Source of the DNA: Piezodorus guildinii
Taxonomy: Eukaryota > Arthropoda > Insecta > Hemiptera > Pentatomidae
Assembly: GCA_023052935.1 (NCBI GenBank)
Contig: CM041294.1
Coordinates: forward strand, 39,021,236-39,085,235
Reading direction: 5' to 3'
Length of the DNA stretch: 64,000 bases
A program made the translations under genes and the position numbers. The notes beneath the pieces were generated by a model. It was given only the letters and a program-made list of their open reading frames with translations. It had not been told where the DNA came from and searched no databases. Shown in pieces: positions 22,195-33,655 of the stretch. Numbering within the stretch: position 1 is the stretch's first letter; every line of letters starts with the position of its first letter.

Positions 22195-22560
22195 AATTTA
22201 TATATATAAAAAGACCCAAAGATCTCTGCCCTGTGGAAGCTGCCTTCTCCAATCCATCCCTCTCTTGTTGAAGGCCTCTTTCCCTCCTTCTCAGAATTTC
22301 TTTGGTCTTCCCTGTGGTCCCCTCACCTCCACTCTAATCTTGTGAGTAGCCCTAGTGACTGTGTCTGTGAGAGGCCAAACCAACCATTTAAGTTGGTTCT
22401 TCTTCATTACACTCTCTGTAGGCTACAGATCCAGGTTTATGATAAAGTTCCTCACTCAATCTTCATTTATCTCGTTTTCTCCTAAATTTTTCTTAAACAG
22501 GATTTGGCTCTTGTTTTATGTCTACTCAAAAATTAATTTAAGCTAAGAAATCTTATTCTT
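22195..22560 (-). mobile_element. LINE C-terminal fragment, RTE-like
   Basis: On the minus strand a G-P-Q-G-R-P-K-K-F pattern is followed by KEAFNKRGMDWRRQLPQGRD. This resembles the basic R-P-K-R-R-W block and final helix of RTE-like polyproteins (compare the copy ending at 49.18 kb). Short and broken. Confidence 0.35.
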
Positions 22561-23440
22561 GATTAAAGTAAAATAAAAATACAAAGTACTGTGGGGCAAT
22601 TTTAAAGAGATCTAAAATATATTCACTTATGGGAGTTTTATTTATTTATTTGTTTCTTAATTGCTCATTCAGAGTTTAATTCTTTTTCATTTCTCCTAAA
22701 CAAGTCCCTATGAAAATTAATTTTCTAATATTGCTTCCATCCCTATATTAGAATACTGTCAATTTTTATGAAATTTTTTAATCAATTAAGATATGCCGAT
22801 TCCTTAAATGATAAGAGCATATGAGTTAACCCGAAGACTCGTAATTCAAACAGTAATGTTCAACGGATTATTAACTTTAAGTAATCATCAAAAAAGTTTT
22901 AAAAATTTCTAAACATTTTGCAATCTTTCTTGAGTTATTAAATTGAAAGTGACATATAATTCAATGATTATTTTGAGAAAAAAAAGAAACTTCTGAGTTT
23001 TAAGTGCCCAGAACATGGCAGTTAGAATAGGTGTAAATCACATCCACTGGTTCTATAAAAATAGATCTGGTATTAAAGTTACAGTCATTTTTTTCAAAGG
23101 AGAATGTGTAATAAAACCTTTCCACATTTTTTTAATTTTTTTTTTTATTACTTTGGGATTATGAGTCCATCGTAATGAAAAGTGAACTTAGCAAGAAAAT
23201 ACTATGCTTATGATATAACGTCTATTGATTCTTATATTTAATAATCGGCAGAAATTGGAAACATCAATTGGTCAAAAAATCAAAAATTGGATTAGTTTAT
23301 TTATTTATTTTTATTTTACAAAATAGACGTATATGAATATCCATTTATAAAATATTCAAACAGGTAAGCATACATAATAAAATATAATAAGTTTTCAATA
23401 CAGAACATTATGGTGGTAACTAAAATAAAAATTACATAAA
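22561..23440. other. AT-rich spacer, nothing recognised
   Basis: About 880 bases of AT-rich sequence with no coding or repeat signal that I can support. Confidence 0.45.
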
Positions 23441-23444
23441 ATTA

Positions 23445-24570
23445 ACCACTGTCCTCAATACATACGCCGATGACACATGTGTGTTATCTGTGAACAATGA
23501 CCCAACTATTGCTTCCCAAACCCTTCAGTCTCACTTTGCTTGAAGAATGGTGTCAAAAGTGGAGAATCAAAATAAATCCTACTAAATCCCACCAAATAAC
23601 TTTTACCGTTCGCCGCAAACCTATGTCTGCCTGTCCCACTATATCCTTTGGCAATATTCCACTCACCTCAGTTGAACAGGTCCGGTACCTTGGACTGCAT
23701 CTTGACAGACGACTTACTTGGAATCCTCACACTAGACTGAAACGACAAGAAACAGCTCGCAGATATCGTTTATTACAACATTTACTTGACAAACGTTCAA
23801 AACTTCCCACCTACTGTAAAAAAAAGAATTTATATCGGATCACTTGTAGCTGAGTGGCTAGCGTAACAGCCTCCCATGCCAAAGGTCACGGTTCAAACCC
23901 GCAGTGGTCTAGATTTTTTAATGGAGTAAAAATCCTTAGTTACGCCGTCCTTCGGAGGACGTTAAAAGGTGGTCCGAGCCTGTGCGATGTCAGGTACTCG
24001 TTAAAGATCCCTATCCTAATAAAACCTGGATAGGCAAAATTTAGGACTCCCACTGTAGCATCGTCCGATTAGCCATAGTTGCATAAAAGTGACGTTAAAC
24101 GAATAAACAAAATAAACAAAAACAGAACTTAGGCCTATTTGGACATAAGGAATTGAACTATGGGGCTCCACCAAGCCATCAAATTCCTGTCGCATCCAAT
24201 CCTTGCAATCCAAAATCCTAAATACCCCTTACTTTGTCACAAATAAATTAATCCATAAAGACCAGAAATCCCATTAGTTGCAGACTTAGCCCGAACTAGA
24301 TAAACTTCCTTTCACTCCACATTACCAATCCACCCAAACCCACCTGTCCGCAAGCTCTTATCTCCTTCTATTCCTGATCATCCTCCGAGGCGGCTGAAAA
24401 GACGATGGCCTCGAGACCTACTTATCTGAATAATCTTTAAAGTGCTACCACTGGGTAGATTCTTCTCATGCCTATCATGTCCATATCTTAATGTTCACAT
24501 TTACTTGATGCATTTTTTAGTTGATACAGTTGTAAATATCTCTAAAATAAATAAAAAAAAAAAAAAAAAA
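23445..24570 (+). mobile_element. 5'-truncated jockey-like LINE (family E) split by a SINE
   Basis: The + strand reads TYADDTCVLS, then SLTLLEEWCQKWRIKINPTK, VRYLGLHLDRRLTWNPHTRL, the palm and thumb of a jockey-clade RT. The frame is interrupted by a family 1 SINE (about 23838-24120). After it, IELWGSTKPSN and the C-terminal block resume, then a 3' UTR with CTACCACTGGGTAGATTCTT, TTCTCATGCCTATCATGTCC and an A run at 24548-24570. Copies of the same family lie at 32.4, 33.7 and 56.8 kb. Confidence 0.7.
23838..24120 (+). repeat. SINE family 1, copy 4, inside a LINE
   Basis: GGATCACTTGTAGCTGAGTG with A and B boxes, the GTCCTTCGGAGGACG block, and tail GACGTTAAACGAATAAACAA. LINE sequence homologous to the uninterrupted copy at 56.9 kb flanks it on both sides. 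Flanks AAAAAGAATTTA and AAAACAGAACTTA may be a diverged target duplication. Confidence 0.75.
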
Positions 24571-24571
24571 A

Positions 24572-24610
<39 letters not shown>

Positions 24611-24634
24611 ATATATATACATATATACATATAA

Positions 24635-24690
<56 letters not shown>

Positions 24691-24733
24691 ATATAATATA
24701 TATATATATATATATATAATATATATATATATA

Positions 24734-24770
<37 letters not shown>
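24571..24770. repeat. Compound (TA)n microsatellite
   Basis: About 200 bases of nearly pure TA dinucleotides with AATAT interruptions, directly following the poly(A) of the family E LINE. Long Ile/Tyr frames across it are artefacts. Confidence 0.9.
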
Positions 24771-24774
<4 letters not shown>

Positions 24775-24889
24775 TGACAAATTAAATAAATAATAATTAT
24801 ATACAAAGATTCTTTTAAACTTAATATACGGGGAAAAAAAACTGATATAAATATAAATAAATAGTTGCCAAAATTTACAATAATAAAAA

Positions 24890-26720
24890 GTGGTCTCTTA
24901 TATTAGATTAGGAGAAATTATCCAGAAAATAATTTCTTTACATCACTAATTTTACAAGTAAAAATATCAATTTTATCACAGTAATTATTACATATGAGAA
25001 GCAGCTCAGACAATCCCTGATGCAATAAATAATTTCTAGACTGATATTGCTCTCTAAAAGCAAGAGGTGATCTAATATTGTGATGAGGAACGTTGACAGG
25101 TATCATTCCAAGTAATTCCGAGCAATTGGTGTTATTGTTTAGAAGTTTGACAATGAACATAATATTTATTTTATTCTTCTCAATTCTAATTATTGTAATC
25201 TTACATTATTTCTAATATCACAATAATATATTGCTTCCAAGCTGCAACCCATTTTATATGCTATCAGTCTTCAAAATTTATTTTTTACACTTTCAATTTT
25301 CTTTTTGTAAACATCATAGTAGGGGGACCATATAATACTACAGTACTCTATAATAGGTCTAACGGTGGTTACATATCGTATTTTCAAACTATGAATATTT
25401 TTAAATTGTTTGGTTGTTCTGTATATAAAGCCAAATAATTTATAAGATTTGCTAAAAATATTGTCTATGTGCAATTTGAAAGAGAGGTTATGTGATAAAG
25501 TAACACCCAAGTCTTTAACCACATTAATACTCTCTAGATCAATGTTACCAATATTATAAGAAAATTCTATTGATTTGTTATTTCGATGATATGACATTGA
25601 TTTACAGTTTGACGGATTTAGAGAGAGACAATTTTGCAAACACCAAGTTTCCAATTTCATGAGAGTTTTCTGGAGATGCTTACAATCATTAAGGGATGTT
25701 ACCTGGGAGAAAATTTTTAACTCATCTGCGAAAATAGATACTGAACCCTTGAAAACACTACATCAATATCATTCAAAAAAATTATGAATAACAATGGTCC
25801 AAGATGGGAACCCTGAGGCACTCCTGATTTAACAAAAATTTGTATAGATAGATCATTGCTACTAATTTTGACAAATTGGACTCTATCATGCAAATAACTA
25901 TTAAACCACTGCAACAGCATCCCATTCAATCCTATGTGTTCAAATTTATGGAGCAACAACTGAATATCAACACTGTCAAATGCTTTATTTAGGTCTGTGT
26001 AGATAACATCCACCTGAAAATTTTTGGTGAAAGATTTTAAAATATATTCTTCTAAGAGAAGAAGATTTGTGGATGTTGATCTACCAGGCATGAATCAGTG
26101 TTGTTGGTCTATTATCATATGATTTATTATGGGTGAAACTAAATCATAAATCATACTCTCAAATATTTTAGGTATGACGGACTGGATACAAATAGGGCGA
26201 TCATTTTTCACATTAGATGTATCTCCGGTTTTAAGAAGTGGCTTAATAAAAGAAGATTTCCATTGTAATGGAAATTCTCCAGTGGATAACGAAATATTAA
26301 ATAATAAGGTCAATGGTGTGCTGATGGCAAGACAATTTTTCAAAATGATTGCTGGAACCTCGTCTGGTCCAGTTGATTTAAATTCACCCAATTGTCTAGT
26401 TTTAGTTACTACGGCCTCTTCAATAGTTATACAAAAAGATAAATTAATATTGCTGGTGTTTTTAGGTGAGGATAAACAGGAATTATTTTTGGGGCCAGTG
26501 TATAATCCAGAAAAGTAATCTGCAAAAAGGTTAACTATAGTATGTTCATCAGTATCACATTTGGAATCTAGGATCATATGACTAGAAATATTAGGTTTTA
26601 ACTTTAATGTTTTTACATAAGACCAAAAAGGTTTGACACTATTAGGAATGTTATTCTCGATATTGGTAATGTAATTTATATAGCATTCTTTTGACTTACA
26701 TTTGTTTGTTATGTTTAACG
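24890..26720 (-). mobile_element. Decayed non-LTR retrotransposon, RT and C-terminus
   Basis: On the minus strand the order is FWSYVK (26.65 kb), EFKSTGPDEVPAIILKN, KPLLKTGDTSNVKNDRPICI, FMPGRSTSTNLLLL, VIYTDLNKAFDSVD and SGVPQGSHLGPLLFIIFLND. Then, after a frameshift near 25740, comes FADELKIF. Next are NPSNCKSMSYHR, VKDLGVTLSHNLSF and a C-terminal helix-rich segment to 24918. An in-frame TGA lies at 26092-26097. The catalytic motif reads F-A-D-E rather than F-A-D-D. The clade is uncertain (I/Loner-like or CR1-group). No poly(A) is clear. Confidence 0.65.
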
Positions 26721-27099
26721 ATTCCTATTTTATTTGGTTTATTACAATTTCAAATTTCATAAGAACTTTTTCTAAATACATTTTAATATATTAAAGTTAA
26801 TTTAGTTTCCATGTGAGTCCCATTTAGTTTACAGAACTACTTTTTTTTTTTTCTTTTTTTGTGAAATGATCTCAAAGTAGAAATAATTATTAACAGTGCT
26901 AGTTTATAATAACTTTTCCTTCATTTTAGCAACTTAAGTACGATTTGTTACATAATATTTTTTTCTAAAGTCTTGACTACTGTATGAAGTATATAACCAG
27001 TAAGATCACCATAATCCACAACATTACAAATAACACTTGTTCACAAGTTTATGCACTTATAACATATTTCTATTGAATTGCCTGACTAATTTATGGCAT
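26721..27099. other. AT-rich spacer
   Basis: No coding or terminal signal. It may include diverged repeat X sequence near its end. Confidence 0.35.
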
Positions 27100-28325
27100 A
27101 TTAACTTTTCTAAAATCTTGCACTTCCCAACGGTATATTATGTCTATGTTGTTACTTATATTTCAGGAATAATTTTTCTACAACTTTGTTATAGAAAATT
27201 TATTTTTCCCCTTTACAGAACACATAAATTTCAATGTATTTTACTTACAACCCTTCAAGAAACAATCCCCTAAATGATGGTGAAAATCTTATCAAAATCC
27301 GTCCAGTGGTTTAGGAGGAGTTAGCGGAAACCCAAATCCCGTTAACATTTTATATATTGAGAGATAATAATAGAAATTTTTATCTATAATATTTAAGTTC
27401 ATGCCCTTTTGTCACTCTGTATTACCATCTAAAACTTTGCATGTTAGCTAGCATTTTTTCTAACATATTTACTTTTCTAACAGCATATTACACCAATATT
27501 ACTATTCTACTAATCAGAAAAAAAAATTAATTTGAAAAAATATTTCTACTATTTTCCGCATCATATTCACATATTTTTGTTCAATGTTAACAAGGTGTAA
27601 TGGTTAATTATTTCTAATCAACAAAATAAAAGCTATTTTAGAGGGAGAAATTTTAAAAATTTGGCATTATAGCCCTGTCACACTATTTCAACCTGAACGT
27701 GTTAGTCATCTTGAGGCATCTAAGGTGAACTTTTTTTTTCTTCTTTTTTTTTTTGGGGAGGGGGAAAGGGGGAACGCGTCAACATCTTAATACAACAGCC
27801 AATATGTAAAATCATTCATCAAAGTGATAATCTTGCTAAGTCATGAATACATTAGATTCATATAGAGTTACAATGTTGAGAGGGCTACATATAGCATATG
27901 AAGACAGATACTTACCTTCAGGGTAATTATCTGTAAGTAGGTAGGGCAAGGTAAGTACGAGGGAGAGGAGGAGCTTGGCGATGCTAACTAATTGTTCTGT
28001 GCGTTCACATCGAGTAGATAAATATATTTGAGTTTTTCTGGTGAAAACTATGGGCAATAGTAAAAAACTGAAAATTAAATTTTCCTCCCAAACCGTTGAG
28101 AACATAATAAAAAAAAAAATAAATAAATAAAACCTTTGCCACTACAACCCATGAACAGTCTTGGGCTCATCAACACACACAGAATTTTTAGTGTTAAGAA
28201 CTCTGGGGACCCCAAAACGTGTACTTTCGGTGAAAACTCCAATTCAAAAATGTTCAGTATCACAATACTTTTCCTAACTGTATATTTTATATGTATGTAC
28301 GAGGAAGTAAAAAGAAAGCATTTCA
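27100..28325 (+). repeat. Broken repeat X fragments
   Basis: TTCTAAAATCTTGCACTTCC and CAACGGTATATTATGTCTAT (27108-27155), a second similar block at 27450-27515, GAGAAATTTTAAAAATTTGG with AGCCCTGTC (27643-27680), and GGGGACCCCAAAACGTGTAC through ACAATACTTTTCC to GAGGAAGTAAAAA (28200-28315) all match X blocks. They are separated by unrelated DNA, so this is one or more fragmented copies. Confidence 0.45.
27240..27365 (-). repeat. Helitron-type terminal phrase
   Basis: TCAAAATCCGTCCAGTGGTT, TAGGAGGAGTTAGCG, then ATTTTATATATTGAGAGATA. This is the inverse of the conserved 5' end of non-autonomous insect Helitron-like repeats (compare 10.21 and 48.19 kb). Only the end is recognisable. Confidence 0.4.
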
Positions 28326-28588
28326 AAAGCCAGGAGAAGTAGCTAATATTGGAAGATATGTAGTTGTTTTCTTTTCATAAGTTGAAATAAAGTAATAAGT
28401 GTTTCACTATTTCTTTTTCAACTTAACTAATTTAAAAAAAAGAAAAAAGTTTTATAGGAAAACTAATAAAGAATAAATTTCAAACCAGTGAATTCAATAG
28501 CAAATTTTTCTATTTGGTTATTTTTAACAGTTTTTGTGATTTTATTTTTAAATAAAATGCCGAAACCATTCAAATATAAGGGATAAAT

Positions 28589-29239
28589 GCAATAGCAAAG
28601 ATAAATGCAGCAATCCACTTTTTGATCAAACTTAAATTGATTAATTTCAATTCTTAAATGAAGAAAACTAGTTGTATAATTTAGAAAACTTATCTCTGAG
28701 TTTGAACAACAAATACTAAGCCTTCAATGATCTCCAACATATCACATTTTTGGGAGCAGCGTGGTCTAGTGGGTGGAGCTCTAGTCCATTGTTCTCTGGG
28801 TCTAGGGTTTGAACCACTGAGGCAGAATTATTTCTTTTGTTATTTTAGCTGTGGAGAGACCCTTGGATCTGGAGATCCTCCTGTGGCACACCCAGTCATG
28901 TTAATCGGGTACCATTGGGGAAATACCTGGCAGCTGAACATGATCTAGGCCTATTCATCTATTTGCATAACCATTCACCGTGAAACAATACGAATCTCTA
29001 TAAGTACTGAACCCACGACCCTTCATGGGTTGTAGAGGTAGAGGTTTTAATAGCAAAGATAAATGTAGTAATCCTTTTTTTATATAAATTAAATTTATTA
29101 AATACAATTTAGAATTGCATTCATATTGCAATCCTCAAATGAATAAAGTAAGTTATCTAAATTAGGCAACTTATCTCAGTGTTTTGATCAACAAATATTG
29201 AGCCTCCAATAATCTCCTGGGACTCATCACATTTTTTAT
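28589..29239 (+). repeat. Direct duplication flanking a SINE
   Basis: The arm 28589-28751 and the arm 29049-29239 share AATAGCAAAGATAAATG, ACTTATCTC and CAACAAATA, and the phrase CATATCACATTTTT / ACTCATCACATTTTTT, in order. They are diverged by substitutions and small indels. A family 3 SINE fills the space between them exactly. Confidence 0.55.
28752..29062 (+). repeat. tRNA-derived SINE, family 3
   Basis: GGGAGCAGCGTGGTCTAGTG (A-box region) with a B-box-like GGTTTGAACCACTG 50 bases later, a body with GTGGAGAGACCCTTGG, and the tail block GAACCCACGACCCTTCATGG. The minus-strand copy at 13.6 kb has the same architecture. Confidence 0.55.
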
Positions 29240-29991
29240 TTCCACTTTCAAACAAAATTGTATTATTCACTTTAATCATGACATTACTTTGTATTATTGT
29301 AGTCTAATAAACTACCTGAAGTTGTCTCAACGATTTCTCGAAATTGAAACCTATACAGCAGGAATTCTTAGGTTATTTTGGAGGTCAAATACAATTTAAT
29401 TTGTTTCCACTCTCCATTAATTTTAGTGAGAGAAGAAGAACAGTCTTGAAGGAGTTCAGGATGAAATAATTAGAAAAAGATAAGCTGGCTCCAGAAGAAG
29501 TAATAAATAGATTAAATGGGCTCGATTAGGTAAAATTAGCTACATACCTTCATAAATCAATAAAATACAGACATTTTTGGTCCACCATTTTAATTATTAA
29601 ACTATTAATAAAACACATAACAACAGATTATAATGTTACTACAATTCGCATTTAATCACAATTATTATCATCAAAATTGTAAAAAAGGGGCAACCCAACA
29701 GACGCTTACCGCCATTGTCTTGCAAGCTTTGATTTTATATGTTATTACTATTTTATATATTAAGTAAATGAAGCAATTATTCAATAAAAAAATTCTAAAA
29801 ATCTTTTAACATTATAATGTAAACTGTTGATACAAAAGAAAATTAACAGGTAAAGCAACTTCTAAAAAAGCTGCATAAGCTGATGAAGTAAGGAGTATCA
29901 TGTCATCAATTAATAAATTAAGTAACCAAGATCATTATCACAACTATTTTTAAAGTTATATTATTTACCATCTGGTTCACTTGTTATGTTA
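29240..29991. other. AT-rich spacer, nothing recognised
   Basis: About 750 bases without coding or repeat signal that I can support. Confidence 0.45.
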
Positions 29992-30190
29992 ATTAATAGA
30001 AAATATATTGAGGATGTATAGTCGATTGTAGAAACTATTATAGGTGGAATAATCAGGGATCAATAATTTTTTGAAGTTTTTTTATTTTGCCAACGTTTCG
30101 GCTCAAGCTTGTGAGCCGAAACGTTGGCAAAATTACAATTTAAAAAAAATGACTGATTCCTGATTATTCCACCTATATTAATAGAAAATA
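29992..30190. mobile_element. Palindromic Penelope-like insertion with 14-bp target duplication
   Basis: ATTAATAGAAAATA at 29992-30005 is repeated exactly at 30177-30190. The 171-base insert is a long imperfect inverted repeat. Outer arms are TATAGGTGGAATAATCAGG and CCTGATTATTCCACCTATA. A perfect inner stem TTGCCAACGTTTCGGCTCA / TGAGCCGAAACGTTGGCAA surrounds AGCTTG. The phrase GAGCCGAAACGTTGGCAAA is the half-core of hammerhead motifs reported in Penelope-like element ends. Confidence 0.6.
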
Positions 30191-31315
30191 GAAAAATAAC
30201 ATAATAATTTGGCTCAATTGTAAAAGCAATCTACAGAACTAGTCCAGAAGTACTGAAAGAATTTTGTCTATCAATTATGGATTACAATTTTTGAAAAGGA
30301 AAAAATCAATAAGTCATCTGTTATCAACATAAACCAAACCCAAACTTTCTTTTGATACATGGCTCAGAAACCTAGCTTCTGTCTAAAGATAAATACTTAC
30401 AGTTTACTTCTTCCTATGAAGAAAATCATTAAAAATAATATTTGGAACTGAATGAGTTGGTCAATTCAGGCTGAGAAACGATGCTAAGATCTATAATATT
30501 TAATAGGATCCTAATGGTATGGCATTTAAGAATTATGAGGTTAGGATGGGCTGGTATTAACACTTATCTTTGTATAAAAGGATACAAAAAGAAGATGTCA
30601 AATAAGATCTGCTGATGGAAGATGAAGTCGAGATTGAAACAGAGGGCATTGTTAGATGAAGAGCTCAGATGACCCTAGTACAAGACAGAAAAGAGCAATG
30701 TTATTTACATTAAGTACTTTTTGTTTATAATATTTGCTACATCATTGCTCTTTTATTATGTAACATGAACTATTAGGTGAAAAAATATAACATAACATTA
30801 GGTTACATAACTAACTTTAAGGTACAGAGTGCATATTTATATCAAATCTAAGTTAATTTGAATTCAAACAATGATATAGTTTACTTAATGTTAATTTATA
30901 CATATTTTTCTAATGAAGGGATAAAATTATGAGGATTTCATAATTCTATGAGAATGATGAAAATTGTATAATTGCTAACTTAAAAACAATCATTAGCTTA
31001 TGATTTTACAAGCTTAGAGTAGTATAATAATGGGAAATTTAAAATAATTGCTACCAATGCACATTTTGTGGACTCGGGCATTGTTCAAGACCACATAAAT
31101 GAAGACCTGAGATAGCACTACCCAGAAAGCCTTAATAAATCACCCCATTATAGTAGAATATATACTCTAAAAATGTGAAAAAAACTTGACCTTTCACAAA
31201 CCAACTAACTTCAGCACTTGTCAGTTTCCACTTGATTTGAACTGTAAAAATGGATTGGTGATTGAAATTTAATTCTTAGTTCAAACATTTATCTTTTTTT
31301 TTTTTTTTTTTAATT
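30191..31315. other. AT-rich spacer, nothing recognised
   Basis: About 1.1 kb. It ends in a 20-base T run just before the LINE fragment. No feature can be supported. Confidence 0.45.
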
Positions 31316-31716
31316 TTAATACCACTCTTCCAACACAGTAAAGCTAACATGATCCAATCCCTCAAATGACAGAGAAGAAGTTGTCCTAGATAGGTTGAGG
31401 ATAGGCCACATTAACTTGCATCTAAGCCACATCACCCAACAGCTTCCCCAAAGTGCCAACACTGTAACAACCCAATTACTGTCAAACACATATTGGAGGA
31501 ATGTCCTATTTACCAATCATATTTAAATAGATCATGAATGAGACCTGATACAGCTACCTTAATGAGCAATGACGAAAATATTATCAATTTTCCAGGTAAT
31601 CGTTAAATGCGTAATTGTTAAAGATCCCTATCCTAATTAAACCTGAATAGGACTCCCACTGTAGCATCGTCCGATTAGCCACAGTAGCGCAAAGTTACGT
31701 TAAATAAACAAACAAG
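31316..31716 (+). mobile_element. I-like LINE C-terminus joined to a SINE family 1 tail
   Basis: The + strand reads VLDRLRIGHINLHLSH and, after a frameshift, CQHCNNPITVKHILEECPIY. These are the same motifs as the post-RNase H C2HC segment of element D (RLRIGHTNLTHAY, CEHCHNILTVKHIFQECPFY). From about 31593 it continues directly into GTTAAAGATCCCTATCCTAA, GCATCGTCCGATTAGCC and a GTTACGTTAAATAAACAAAC tail, identical in type to the 3' 100 bases of family 1 SINEs. Confidence 0.6.
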
Positions 31717-31816
31717 ATCAATTTGTTGCTAAACTTTCTCAAGGTCCAACAGCTGCTACATAAAATATAGAGATGCTGTACATAAAAATAATAAAATAAT
31801 CCAGTGGGACTAACCC

Positions 31817-31818
<2 letters not shown>

Positions 31819-31890
<72 letters not shown>
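31819..31890. repeat. (TA)n microsatellite
   Basis: Two TA tracts broken by one TTTTA, followed by a short TG tract. Confidence 0.9.
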
Positions 31891-31897
<7 letters not shown>

Positions 31898-31904
31898 TGT
31901 GTGT

Positions 31905-32230
31905 GTTTATCCGTACACCCTTCCTCTTCCAAGTTCTCCAATCCAGCCGCCCATCGTAAATCTTAGACATGTTTTCATTTAAATCCTCAGTTCACTACCG
32001 CAACACACGTGCGGCCTTCAGACCTATATATAACACCTCATCGAACCGTAGCTTTTGACAGATTCTTCCTCATCCGTCCTCGTCCGTATGGAATTCCATT
32101 CCTTCATATATTCGTCATTTTGATACTGTTACGACCTTCAAATCCCGTCTATTCGACCACTTCCTCTCTATTCAATTTTCAAAGAACCCTAAATAGATAT
32201 GCACATTTGTATAAAAATATTAAATAAAAA
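31905..32230 (+). mobile_element. L2/CR1-group LINE C-terminal fragment
   Basis: Reads LPLPSSPIQPPI-like and then DLYITPHRTVAFDRFFLIRP, closely matching DLYITPHRTAAFDRSFLIRS in the better copy at 47.2 kb. A frameshift precedes the final FDHFLSIQF. The 5' end is truncated. No 3' hairpin is seen. Confidence 0.5.
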
Positions 32231-32399
32231 CATATAGAACCGATTATTTAAATATAATATTTTACATTTTGGTACAATTGCACATTTAACTTTATTATAT
32301 CATCAATATCCCATCAATACTGTAAAGCACTTTTAATTAAAATTTTGTATGTATGCAGATATGTTTCTGTTTTATTTTTTGACTAGTTTTGTTATTAAC

Positions 32400-32720
32400 T
32401 AGGGAGCGGCGTGTATTCTAATATTCTAAAATAGAAGGTCTCGAGGCCATCTTCTTTTCAGGCGCCTCGCAGGTTTATCAGGAATTTAAATGGAAGAAAT
32501 GATTGAAACAAGAGGATTAGAGTGGTAATGAAGTTTGTCATGAAAGGAATGATATCTGTTTGGGGCCAAATCAGCAACATACGGAACATTAAGGTCTTTA
32601 TGAATGAGTTTATTCGTGACAAAATAAGGAGCATTGAGGAATTTTTGAAGGATTTTAGATTATAGGGATTGGATTAGAACGTTTGCCTAGTAAGTGTTGG
32701 AGTAGCCGAAAACGTCGAGC
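32400..32720 (-). mobile_element. Jockey-like family E fragment
   Basis: Minus strand. AGGTCTCGAGGCCATCTTCT is the inverse of the terminal R-R-W-P-R block of family E (GGCCTCGAACC at 57.2 kb). ACATTAAGGTCTTTATGAAT and CAAAATAAGGAGCATTGAGG are inverses of conserved C-terminal stretches. Both ends are lost. A SINE family 3 head-like GGGAGCGGCGTG abuts at 32402. Confidence 0.5.
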
Positions 32721-33655
32721 AGTACTTAAATATTAAGTCAGAAAAACTATTAGCTCTAAACAGACATCATAGAAACTGGCAGAGAGCAGCTATCTACTGC
32801 TACAGAAAATAGTACTTCATTTACTGTAGTGTTTAGTCATCACAAAAAGTACCACGGTTAATGTGCAACACGAATATCTAACTAGCTATAGGCTATAGTC
32901 CGTTTACTATGCAATTGTATAGAGCATGTTTGAAAAAGATAATATAAACTCAAATTTGGGATCAGAATGATAAAATGGTGTCTTAATTTAATAAAATCTA
33001 GGTTAAATGGCAAGAGGCCTCTGGTTGTTAAAGGAACATTCTACTATGGAAGAGATAGTACTTTAAAATAATTAGAACCTATCAAAAGCTTCTATAATTC
33101 CAGGTCTTTGAAAGCTAAGGAATAAATAATAGACCCTCCGAATGAGTTCTGTAATCATACTGAAATATTTATAAAATTATTAAGTATTATTTTAATAATA
33201 TCTAAACCACAATTAATATCCATTTATACAAACCTGTTTATTATTTATATTCATGTTATGCACATTCTGTTTTTTCCTTACCCCTTACAATTATGCAAAT
33301 CACATCCTATTGACCATCGGGCTTGTAGTCAATGGCCGGTTGAAGATCCTCTTTTTGGTCGCAATTATCTCCTAACCGGTTCGTAATCTACGTTAATTAT
33401 TACATCTTTAATCGTTTAATCTGGATTTATGGGAAGTACAGTTTGGTCAGTGATTCACAGTACTGATCGAATCAGGATTTCCTCAGCTGGCGTATTCCTA
33501 ACAATGAGGTTAGATGGATGGCTAATAGTAGGTTAATAATGACGTCAGATCTGATGATAATGATAGCATTGAACGGAAATTGTACCTTCAGCTGAGTATT
33601 ATTAGGATTAGAAAAAGGTCATGAAATCTTATAAATCGGATAGTAAAATAAATTT
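32721..33655. other. Spacer, nothing recognised
   Basis: AT-rich with no supported feature. Confidence 0.4.

Noticed and set aside
24501..24806. Ile/Tyr-rich proteins
   Set aside because: Translation of a (TA)n microsatellite.
28075..28342. Overlapping small genes on both strands near 28.1-28.3 kb
   Set aside because: The stretch lies in a repeat X fragment and the frames are not conserved in other X copies.
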